A stretch of 28,723 nt of DNA from DATLXU01 sp035575515. GTDB taxonomy: Bacteria; Acidobacteriota; Blastocatellia; UBA7656. The notes beneath the pieces were generated by a model. The model was not told the origin of the DNA. It ran no database searches and was given only the letters and a program-made list of their open reading frames with translations. Within the stretch, counting starts at the first letter, position 1, and each line of letters begins with the position of its first letter. Of this stretch, positions 1-6,565 are shown piece by piece. The stretch is from the NCBI GenBank assembly GCA_035575515.1, contig DATLXU010000137.1, positions 1 to 28,723 on the forward strand, read 5' to 3'. Position numbers and translations under genes: made by a program.

Positions 1-81
1 GTGTTGAAGATTCGATTGACGGCTGAAGACGACGCGGCGGTGTTTGCCGAAGTCAGAGACTTGCTGAATCGTTTGCGATAA
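1..81 (+). CDS. C-terminal end of a protein cut by the window edge (possibly Mfd)
   Basis: The first 26 codons are open and end in TAA at 79-81; the true start lies outside the window. The peptide is an alternating acidic/hydrophobic tail ending in DLLNRLR. Its position directly before a PpiC/SurA-type isomerase, and the style of the tail, recall the C-terminus of transcription-repair coupling factor Mfd in acidobacterial genomes. That identification rests on remembered gene order and a very short peptide, so it is only a guess. The reading frame itself is clear. Confidence 0.45.
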   Translation: MLKIRLTAEDDAAVFAEVRDLLNRLR

Positions 82-145
82 TCTTTTAATGCGGCGGGCG
101 CTCGCGCTTGCGCCCACGCATCCGACGAGTTTATTTTCCAAAGTG

Positions 146-1108
146 ATGGAAAACGAGAGTCGTGTGAAGCGCGCCGCATCAATTCTTTGTCTATGCTTGC
201 TCGCGATAATTGCAGGCTGTCGCGGCGGACACACAAATGAGCCTGTCATTGCTACAATCAAGTGGCGTGATGAAGGCGGGCGCGCAATCGAAATCAAGCG
301 CGGTGAGTTCGAGCGGTTCCTCGCCTTCAAGCTCGGCGAATTCAACGCTCCCGATACGCCTGATTCGTTGCGCAGCGAGTTGCTCGACGAATACATTCGC
401 CGCCGCATCGTGCTCGAAGAAGCCGCGCGCAATGGTATTACAGTAACCGATGCGGATATAGATCAAGCCGCACTCGCTAACCCGCAGGTAAAGTCGCGGA
501 GCGCAGCCGCAGACCTGCGCGATGAAACGGCCCGCGATCTGCTCTATCAAAAATATCGCCAATCTCTGCTCGGCAACGCGCGACCGTCGCCTGAAGAGAT
601 TCAAGCCTATGTCGAGCAGAAGCTCGCGCAGATGCCTCAGCGAACAATCATGTATGTGCGCGAGATTCGCGTTCAGACGAAAGAAGAGGCCGACGAACTG
701 CGCCGCGAGATAACAGAAGACCGAAAGGATTTTGCGACGATTGCGCGGCTGCGCTCTGAGGCAGCGAACGCCGAGCAGGGCGGGCTTGCGCGCTACGACG
801 AAGGGCAACTCCCTGCTGTGCTTGAGAAAGCCGTCGCTCCGCTCAGGCCGGGCGAAGTGAGTCCGGTTATCAAATCCGACTTCGGCTTTCACATATTCAA
901 GCTAGAGCGGCGCGTGCAGCCTGACCTTCCCGAAGAACGGCGCGCGCAACTCGATGAGCGGCCTGCGATGCTCAGAGATGAATTCATTGCGCGCCGGAAT
1001 CAGGAAGTCGTAGACAACCGGATCGAGCAGTTAGTCGCGGCGACCACGATTCAGATAAACGGCGCGGCGCTGGGCTTCACATACACGGGACAGCTAAGGC
1101 ATAATTAA
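146..1108 (+). CDS. PpiC/SurA-type peptidyl-prolyl isomerase lipoprotein
   Basis: This is a predicted periplasmic, lipid-anchored peptidyl-prolyl cis-trans isomerase or chaperone that helps fold exported proteins. I chose the ATG at 146 over the in-frame ATG at 89 because it places a normal lipoprotein signal (KR, hydrophobic stretch, lipobox IAGC) at the N-terminus; the lipid-modified Cys is residue 25 from this start. No strong ribosome binding site is visible for either start. A SurA-N-like helical region (about residues 30-160) is followed by a parvulin/rotamase domain (about 163-255) with the family pattern of a QGG turn, a GE(V)SP motif and GFHIFKLE near its end. The next gene encodes a second isomerase of the same architecture, so the two probably work on the same envelope-protein clients. 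Family assignment is solid; client proteins are unknown. Confidence 0.85.
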   Translation: MENESRVKRAASILCLCLLAIIAGCRGGHTNEPVIATIKWRDEGGRAIEIKRGEFERFLAFKLGEFNAPDTPDSLRSELLDEYIRRRIVLEEAARNGITVTDADIDQAALANPQVKSRSAAADLRDETARDLLYQKYRQSLLGNARPSPEEIQAYVEQKLAQMPQRTIMYVREIRVQTKEEADELRREITEDRKDFATIARLRSEAANAEQGGLARYDEGQLPAVLEKAVAPLRPGEVSPVIKSDFGFHIFKLERRVQPDLPEERRAQLDERPAMLRDEFIARRNQEVVDNRIEQLVAATTIQINGAALGFTYTGQLRHN

Positions 1109-1247
1109 TCTTTAGCGTTCAGCCATCAAAGTTCAGCTATAAGCCCAAACGATCAATGATGAATCTTGCGATGCAATTAATTTGGCTTTCATCGTTCTAA
1201 GGCTGACGGCTCATAGCTGATAGCTTTATAAAGAGAGGATGTGCCAC

Positions 1248-2276
1248 ATGAAATTTGCTGTAAAAGTTTTAGCAGTTGCTTTTCTGCTCGCGCTTACCAA
1301 CACCGCTCGCGCGCAGGAGCCTGAACTGGTAAGCGAGATCGTAGCCCGCGTCAACAACGACATAGTCACGAGCGCCGACTACCAGGACGCGCTGCGAGCC
1401 TTCAAGGATGAACTCACCCGACAGATGCAGTCGCAGGGCAAAAGCCAGGCTGAAATTGACGCCGAGTTCGAGAAGCTCAAAGGCAACGTGCTCGATTACC
1501 TGATCGAAGATTTGCTGCTTGAGCAGAAAGCCAAAGAGCTTGGCATTGATGTTGAGGCCGATGTGAACCAGAGGATGCTTGAGATAGCGAAAGAGAATGG
1601 CTTCGATACGATACTGAAATTCGAGGAAGCCCTCAAGCAGCAGGGCATTGACCCTGAGAACGCGCGGGCGACCTTGCGCAAACAGCTTCAGCAGCAATAT
1701 GTCATCCAGCGCGAAGTGATTCAGCCGATCTTCATGAGGCTGAATGAAAAAGACCGCCGCGATGTTTACGAAAAGTACAAAGACAAATTCACGAAGCCGG
1801 GCGAGGTGACGCTTTCGGAGATATTCCTTCCGCTCGAAGGCCACACTGCAACGGAAGTCGAGCAGCGCGCCAGAAGGCTAGTGACTGAGCTTCGCGCGGG
1901 ACTGAGCTTTGCCGAAGCCGTTGAGAAGAACACGCCGACGAGCCGCGCCTCGCGGGCGCAGGGCGGCAAACTCGGCACGTTCAAGCCGGGCGAGCTGAAA
2001 GAAGACATAGCGGCGGCAATCTCGACGCTGAAACCGGGCGAGATAACCGAACCCATCAGGCTTCAGGACGGCTATCAGATAGTTCGCGTTGATGCCCGCA
2101 CGGAACCGACCCTGCGCCCGTTCGATGACCCTGAAGTGCAGCAGGCCATAGGCCGCGTGATTATGGCTGAGCGCGGCGAGGACGCCCGCAAGAAATACAT
2201 CAAGCGGCTGCGCGACGAAGCCTTCATCGAGATCAACAAAAGCTACGCGGTAAATCAAGCGAAAGCGGACAAATAG
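1248..2276 (+). CDS. SurA-like periplasmic chaperone / peptidyl-prolyl isomerase
   Basis: This protein of about 342 residues has a cleavable Sec signal (hydrophobic core, then ARA before Gln) and so is periplasmic. A SurA N-terminal domain starts right after it (VARVNNDIVTSADYQDAL, the usual SurA opening). A parvulin domain lies around residues 181-285, with the QGGKLGTF and DGYQIVRV motifs. An ATG at 1239 is in frame, but AGAGAGG at 1232-1238 abuts it; the same Shine-Dalgarno lies 9 bases before the ATG at 1248, which fixes the start there. SurA proteins escort unfolded outer-membrane proteins to the BAM complex. E. coli SurA has two parvulin domains whereas this one has a single domain, as is common outside Proteobacteria. 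It is co-directional with the preceding isomerase, with a 139-base gap holding inverted-repeat words. Confidence 0.88.
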   Translation: MKFAVKVLAVAFLLALTNTARAQEPELVSEIVARVNNDIVTSADYQDALRAFKDELTRQMQSQGKSQAEIDAEFEKLKGNVLDYLIEDLLLEQKAKELGIDVEADVNQRMLEIAKENGFDTILKFEEALKQQGIDPENARATLRKQLQQQYVIQREVIQPIFMRLNEKDRRDVYEKYKDKFTKPGEVTLSEIFLPLEGHTATEVEQRARRLVTELRAGLSFAEAVEKNTPTSRASRAQGGKLGTFKPGELKEDIAAAISTLKPGEITEPIRLQDGYQIVRVDARTEPTLRPFDDPEVQQAIGRVIMAERGEDARKKYIKRLRDEAFIEINKSYAVNQAKADK

Positions 2277-2277
2277 T

Positions 2278-2354
2278 GGAGACGCGGAGACACGGCGATA
2301 AGAGGTTGAGCCAATCAGTCCCCGCGTCTTCGCGTCTCCCCTTCGCCGCGTCTC
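2278..2354. repeat. Intergenic inverted repeat of GGAGACGCG words
   Basis: GGAGACGCG at 2278-2286 is the perfect reverse complement of CGCGTCTCC at 2331-2339. A second near-copy pair (GAGACACGGCGA at about 2287-2298 and TCGCCGCGTCTC at 2343-2354) has one mismatch. The element fills the whole gap between the stop of the SurA-like gene and the start of the S4 gene. It could form a hairpin in the transcript and looks like a dispersed intergenic repeat, but copy number cannot be judged from this window. Confidence 0.6.
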
Positions 2355-2358
2355 AGAA

Positions 2359-2625
2359 ATGCGTCTCGACGTTTTCCTTAAACAATCACGACTCGTGCCG
2401 CGCCGCACCGTCGCGCAACAGATGTGCGAAGCGGGCGCGGTTCGCGTTAATGAAGCGGCGGCGAAAAGCTCGCGCGAGGTTCGCGTCGGGGATTCCATTG
2501 CTATTCGCCAGCGCGGGCGCGTAACTACGGTGCGCGTGCTCGATGTTCCTACAAAGCCGCCCTCGAAAGCTCAAGCCTCATCGCTTTATGAAATCATCGG
2601 CGTCGAATCTTATGATGTTGATTGA
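2359..2625 (+). CDS. Small S4-domain RNA-binding protein (RqcP/HslR-like)
   Basis: The 88-residue protein is almost entirely an S4 RNA-binding domain: MRLDVFLK at the start, then RRTVAQQMCEAGAVRVNE, KSSREVRVGD and a short beta strand region. The length and motif order match two related families. One is Firmicutes RqcP (YabO), which works with RqcH in adding Ala tails to nascent chains on obstructed 50S subunits. The other is proteobacterial HslR (Hsp15), which binds 50S subunits carrying nascent chains. The C-terminal SLYEII resembles both, so I do not give a symbol. Either way a role in rescuing stalled large subunits is the likely reading. It lies downstream of the SurA-like gene and its stop is 38 bases before the chosen start of the thioesterase, consistent with one transcript. 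No clear Shine-Dalgarno is seen because the repeat abuts the start. Confidence 0.82.
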   Translation: MRLDVFLKQSRLVPRRTVAQQMCEAGAVRVNEAAAKSSREVRVGDSIAIRQRGRVTTVRVLDVPTKPPSKAQASSLYEIIGVESYDVD

Positions 2626-2663
2626 CTCGCCGCGCGCGATTCAGTGAGAATCTTTCGAGCGAG

Positions 2664-3083
2664 ATGCACAGGCGATTCACAATTGAAGAACACGTCAGAT
2701 GGTCAGACATAGACCGCGCGGGGATTATCTACTACGGCCAGTTCCTCAGATTCTTCGAGATTGCCGAAACCGAGTTGTTCCGCTCTGTTGGTTTGCCTTA
2801 CTCGGAAGTCTTTGACCGTTTGGACATCTGGCTTCCGCGTGTGCAGATTCATTTCGATTTCAAAAAGCCTTTGCTGCTTGATGACTTGATTGAAGTATCG
2901 GCTTACGTTGGACGGTTCGGCAATAAATCTTTGACGCTGCGGTTTGAAGTGAACAAAAAAGGCGAAACTGACCTCGTAGCCGATGGTCACGTCGTGCTCG
3001 CGTGCGTAAGCCGTTCTACTTTCAAATCCGTCTTTGTCCCCGCCGAAATTATCGAAGCCCTGCGGCCTTACGCCGCTGAATAA
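2664..3083 (+). CDS. Acyl-CoA thioesterase, hotdog fold (4HBT/YbgC type)
   Basis: This protein of about 139 residues is a single hotdog domain. The active-site segment WSDIDRAGIIYYGQFLRFFE has the conserved Asp followed by the G(I/V)(I/V)YY/H pattern of the 4-hydroxybenzoyl-CoA thioesterase/YbgC family. The later strand region (IEVSAYVGRFGNKSLTLRFEV) fits the rest of the fold. It should hydrolyse an acyl-CoA or acyl-ACP thioester in the cytoplasm; the substrate cannot be told. An in-frame TTG at 2622 overlaps the stop of the S4 gene and would add 14 residues. I prefer the ATG at 2664 because homologues begin just before the RFTIEEHVRW strand. It converges with the minus-strand gene ending at 3157. 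Confidence 0.82.
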   Translation: MHRRFTIEEHVRWSDIDRAGIIYYGQFLRFFEIAETELFRSVGLPYSEVFDRLDIWLPRVQIHFDFKKPLLLDDLIEVSAYVGRFGNKSLTLRFEVNKKGETDLVADGHVVLACVSRSTFKSVFVPAEIIEALRPYAAE

Positions 3084-3156
3084 CCGAAGGCTGACCCGGC
3101 TTTTGAATCTGCCGATCAACCCTCGGTTCGCACCTGTTCGCTATTTGCCCTCGTCG

Positions 3157-3786
3157 TTACCTTGTCAAATCACCACCGGCCACATAGCCCGCGATGACGA
3201 ATTGCGCAGGCCCTGCGCCCGTCGCGTTCTGCCGCCCGAAGACGACCGTTCTGAACTTCTGCCCTACCTTTCCGAGACGAATATTCTGATTCTCAAATTG
3301 GAAGGTTTCGACAAACGTTATGGTGTTGACAAAGGTCGTCGTGAACTGGTTGGTCGCGGTGTCGAGAATTACCTGATGCCTGAAAGTCGAAATCATTACC
3401 GGCACTCCGTTGCGAAAAGAGTCCGGGTTGTTGAAGTCTCCATCGGGAGTCGAGTCTAAATAGATCGTCGTGGTTCCCACGCGATTGACGATTCTCAGCG
3501 GGCCGTTATTGATAACGCGAACCGTTGTGCTCTCGTTATAGAATTTGAACAACGCGGTCGTTTCATTCTGCGGCCCGGCAATGAAGATGTTGTCGAGACC
3601 GTTGATGTATGTAACATAGCCATACTGTGCAGACGAACTGCCCGCGTTAAGCACCTGGCCTACAAGCTCCATCGCCACGTCGCTATCGCCGTTGGATTTC
3701 TTCGATTGTCCGTAGGCGGGCGCTGTTAGCATGGAGATCGTAAACACCAGAATCAAAATCGAAGCGAGTAAAACATTCCTTTTCAT
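3157..3786 (-). CDS. Secreted protein of unknown function
   Basis: I do not recognise this family. The 209-residue product starts with a clear Sec signal (MKRN, a long hydrophobic core, then PAYGQ with likely cleavage before Gln). The mature part is rich in beta-forming Thr/Val/Asn segments, has no cysteine and no obvious enzyme motif. A stretch of alternating polar and hydrophobic residues with TTTFVNTITFVETFQFENQN suggests a beta-sandwich. It is probably periplasmic or extracellular. It lies downstream of the CxxC/helix-turn-helix gene at 3919-4176 on the same strand, with a 132-base gap, so it may be under that regulator's control (inference). Confidence 0.7.
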   Translation of the reverse strand: MKRNVLLASILILVFTISMLTAPAYGQSKKSNGDSDVAMELVGQVLNAGSSSAQYGYVTYINGLDNIFIAGPQNETTALFKFYNESTTVRVINNGPLRIVNRVGTTTIYLDSTPDGDFNNPDSFRNGVPVMISTFRHQVILDTATNQFTTTFVNTITFVETFQFENQNIRLGKVGQKFRTVVFGRQNATGAGPAQFVIAGYVAGGDLTR

Positions 3787-3918
3787 TTTATCTTCTCCCT
3801 TTCATTTCTGTTGATGGCGGTTGAAGCTGACCGGCCACAGGTTGGTTGGGTGTGGAATTGATCGCGTGGATCAAATGCTTCGCCACAGGATGCTGCGCTG
3901 GCAGGCAGATTGTTTTCG

Positions 3919-4176
3919 TTAAGAGCCGCAAAGCGAGCTGAGGCATACAAGCAGCAACCCATCGGGCGTTTCAGTGAAGTGAATCTTTTCGGCCTCGATC
4001 CACCTGTAGATTGCGCGAACGGTTGTGCGGGCGAGCGCGGCTGCTTCATCAGGCGTTAGCATTCTGACCTCGCTGCCGCACCCTTCGCACCAGCTAGCAA
4101 GCGGCGCTTTCGATTTGCGAATTGCGATGACGCGCTCGGTTTCAACCGTCACCTTTACTCTTCGTTTCGTTATCAA
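3919..4176 (-). CDS. Small CxxC plus helix-turn-helix (excisionase/MerR-like) protein
   Basis: The 85-residue protein has two parts. Residues 1-36 are a basic strand-rich segment ending in WCEGCG (Cys30, Cys33). Residues 41-66 read LTPDEAAALARTTVRAIYRWIE, a helix-turn-helix of the excisionase/MerR DNA-binding kind. A tail with FTETPDG and a third Cys (Cys78) follows. The start is TTG at 4176, supported by GGAGG four bases upstream; no better start exists. I read it as a DNA-binding regulator whose cysteines may bind a metal or act in redox sensing (inference). It is followed by the secreted-protein gene and faces the winged-helix/TPR gene divergently across 244 bases. Confidence 0.72.
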   Translation of the reverse strand: MITKRRVKVTVETERVIAIRKSKAPLASWCEGCGSEVRMLTPDEAAALARTTVRAIYRWIEAEKIHFTETPDGLLLVCLSSLCGS

Positions 4177-4362
4177 TCTGCCTCCGGAGCAAAGCGCCGC
4201 GTGAGACCGGGCGCGGGCAATAGACGACTTGCTATGCGCCTTGACTGTCTGCGCCCTTTCGATTATTCTCAGTCCACCTCAACGAGCGAGGCTTTGAGAT
4301 TGTCCAGCGCCATCGGCTCTCGCTGATGACTTGCAGACGTTACCCTTGAGGCAGATTGAAAG

Positions 4363-4417
4363 TCTTTTAGAAGTCTTGAAAGAGTTTTGAATTTGTCTTG
4401 AACGCCTCTTCAAAACA
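4363..4417 (+). promoter_or_regulatory. Array of five direct repeats with 11-bp period (candidate winged-helix operator)
   Basis: Seven-base units TCTTTTA (4363), TCTTGAA (4374), TTTTGAA (4385), TCTTGAA (4396) and TCTTCAA (4407) start exactly 11 bases apart. The array ends three bases before the ATG of the winged-helix/TPR gene. Tandem half-sites at 11-bp spacing are what OmpR/PhoB-type winged helices bind, and the next gene encodes such a domain, so autoregulation is the natural inference. Part of the array also forms an 8-bp inverted repeat (GTTTTGAA 4384-4391, TTCAAAAC 4409-4416). No Shine-Dalgarno is present in front of the gene. Confidence 0.6.
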
Positions 4418-4420
4418 GTT

Positions 4421-6367
4421 ATGACGCGCCAGACAGAGCAGTTTTATGAGTTTGGCCCTTTTCGCATCGTCGTGGAGGAGCGCGTTCTTCTGCGCGACGG
4501 CCAGGCGGTTCCGCTTGCGCCGAAAGTATTTGACACGCTGCTTGTGCTGGTTCAAAACAGCGGGCGCATCCTTGAGAAGGACGAATTGATGAAAGCCGTG
4601 TGGCCGGATGTCGTGGTCGAAGAGGTCAACCTTGCCCACAATATCTCCGTGCTTAGAAAAGTCTTCGCTAATCACGCAAACGGCCAGCAATACATTGAGA
4701 CCGTGCCGCGTCGCGGCTATCGCTTCATGGGAGAAGTGCGAGAGGTCTCAGACAACAGCGCCGAGATGGTGATTGCCGAGCGCACCAGATCGAGCCTTCT
4801 TATAGAAGAAGAAGTAAGCGACCAGAAAGACGCCGCCGATACAGGCGCGGGCGATCAACTGCGATTGCAGGCTAAGAGAAAGCGCGTGCTGAAAGTTATC
4901 TCTCTTGGCGTGGCAATCGCTGTGCTTTCAGTCTTGGCTTTTTATCTGTGGCAATGGAGCAGGCCGCGCCGCTTACCCAACACAACCTTGAAATCAATCG
5001 CGGTGCTTCCATTCAAGCCCTTGATCGCTGGCAGCCGCGATGAGCCGCTTGAGTTAGGCATAGCCGATACTTTAATAACTCGTCTAAGCTCCATCAAAGA
5101 TCTCGTCGTGCGCCCCATTGGCACCGTTCGCAAATATGCGGCTTTAGATCAAGACCCTGTAGCCGCCGGGCGAGAGCTTAACGTTGACCTTGTGCTTGAC
5201 GGAAGCATACAGAGATCGGGCGAGCATATAAGAATCGCAGCGCGACTTGTGAGGGTGAGCGACGGAGCATCCGTTTGGTCTGAGCAGTTCGATCATGATT
5301 TTACGAGCCTGTTTGAGCTGCAAGATACTATCTCTAACAGAGTGACTTCCGCGCTTGCATTGAAACTGACCGGCGAGGAGAGAGCCTTGCTGGCAAAGCG
5401 ATACACCGAAGACAATCAGGCTTACCAGTCATACATCAAAGGACGCTACTACTGGAATCAGAGAACCGAAGCGGGATTGAAGAAGAGCATAGAATATTTT
5501 AACGAGGCGATAGAGAAAGACCACGCGTATGCTCTTGCGCTTTCGGGTCTGGCCGACTCTTACACAACGTTGGGATACTTCAGCTACCTTGCTCCCGAAG
5601 AGGCATTCCCAAAAGCAAAGGAAGCGGCAGTCAGAGCGCTTGAGCTTGATCCCGCGCTGGCTGAGCCTCACACCTCGCTTGCTTATGCGAGCTTCTACTA
5701 TGACTGGAACTGGGCAGAAGCTGAAAGCCAGTTTCAGCAAGCCATTGCGCTCAACCAGAACTACGCGACGGCTCATCACTGGTACGGGGTCTACTTAACG
5801 GCAATGCGGCGATTCGATGAGGCGCTTGCCGAAATAATGCGAGCGCGCGAGCTTGACCCGACCTCGCTCATCATCAACACGGATTTGGGATTCTCGCTGT
5901 ACTACAGCCGCAGGTACGATGACGCTATCCGGCAATTGCAGACCGTTCTCGATATGAACAAGGATTTCCCGCTTGCGCACCTGTGGCTTGGACGAGCTTA
6001 TCAAGAGAAGGATATGTACAGGGAAGCCATCGCGGAATTCGAAAGGGCCGAAGCCGTGATGCGCGACTGGCCCGTAGCTCTGGGGGCTATAGGGTACGTT
6101 GAGGCGGCATCGGGCAACTCCGCCGAAGCAAGAAAGATGCTTGCTCGCTTAGACGCGCTCTCAAATGAGAGATATATTACGCCTTACGCTGTGGCTTTGA
6201 TTCACGCGGCGCTTGCCGAGCGCGATGAGGCTTTCGCTTGGCTCAACAAAGCGCACAAAGACCGCTCGCACTGGCTTGTCTGGCTGAAGATTGATCCGAG
6301 ATTCAACTCCCTTCATTCCGATTCCCGCTTTGCAGACATCGCCCAAAGCGTCGGCCTCGCGCCGTAA
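4421..6367 (+). CDS. Membrane-anchored winged-helix regulator with TolB-like and TPR domains
   Basis: Residues about 8-106 form an OmpR/CadC-type winged helix (Trans_reg_C): YEFGPFRI, LAPKVFDTLLVLVQN, VWPDV, ISVLRKVF, YIETVPRRGYRF. A single membrane helix follows at about 158-178. The outer part begins with a FlgO/TolB-N-like domain (SIAVLPF to LTGEERALL, about 190-330) and continues with roughly six TPR repeats (about 340-630). The layout resembles CadC: a cytoplasmic DNA-binding head, one membrane pass, and a periplasmic sensing or scaffold region. The ligand is unknown. The ATG at 4421 gives the normal N-terminus for this family even though no ribosome binding site is visible; a leaderless or SD-independent start is possible. 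The 11-bp repeat array at its 5' edge suggests autoregulation. Confidence 0.88.
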   Translation: MTRQTEQFYEFGPFRIVVEERVLLRDGQAVPLAPKVFDTLLVLVQNSGRILEKDELMKAVWPDVVVEEVNLAHNISVLRKVFANHANGQQYIETVPRRGYRFMGEVREVSDNSAEMVIAERTRSSLLIEEEVSDQKDAADTGAGDQLRLQAKRKRVLKVISLGVAIAVLSVLAFYLWQWSRPRRLPNTTLKSIAVLPFKPLIAGSRDEPLELGIADTLITRLSSIKDLVVRPIGTVRKYAALDQDPVAAGRELNVDLVLDGSIQRSGEHIRIAARLVRVSDGASVWSEQFDHDFTSLFELQDTISNRVTSALALKLTGEERALLAKRYTEDNQAYQSYIKGRYYWNQRTEAGLKKSIEYFNEAIEKDHAYALALSGLADSYTTLGYFSYLAPEEAFPKAKEAAVRALELDPALAEPHTSLAYASFYYDWNWAEAESQFQQAIALNQNYATAHHWYGVYLTAMRRFDEALAEIMRARELDPTSLIINTDLGFSLYYSRRYDDAIRQLQTVLDMNKDFPLAHLWLGRAYQEKDMYREAIAEFERAEAVMRDWPVALGAIGYVEAASGNSAEARKMLARLDALSNERYITPYAVALIHAALAERDEAFAWLNKAHKDRSHWLVWLKIDPRFNSLHSDSRFADIAQSVGLAP

Positions 6368-6565
6368 GGTTCAACCTCTGCGAACCGCTCTTGTTCGAAG
6401 TGTAACGTGCGCCGGTTTCGCCTGCCGCTTCTGACTATTATCACGAAGCCCTGCCCGGGTCGAAGCTTCCCTTTCAGACGCTCGCTTGCAGTTGCATTGC
6501 CGCGCGCCTGCCCTTAACCTACTGATTTGGACTCTTGAAGCTGATCGCAAATAAACGAGGTGGAG

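Noticed and set aside
191..892. Minus-strand open frame of 233 codons
   Set aside because: Antisense to the PpiC lipoprotein gene, which has clear family motifs; no known motif in the antisense product.
1878..2498. Minus-strand open frame of 206 codons
   Set aside because: It crosses the SurA-like gene, the intergenic repeat and the S4 gene; both sense genes are well supported.
3783..4049. Minus-strand open frame between the helix-turn-helix gene and the secreted-protein gene
   Set aside because: It overlaps the CxxC/helix-turn-helix gene in another frame and its translation has no domain.
6368..6386. GGTTC/GAACC hairpin after the winged-helix/TPR gene as terminator
   Set aside because: Only five base pairs, with no T run after it; too weak to call.
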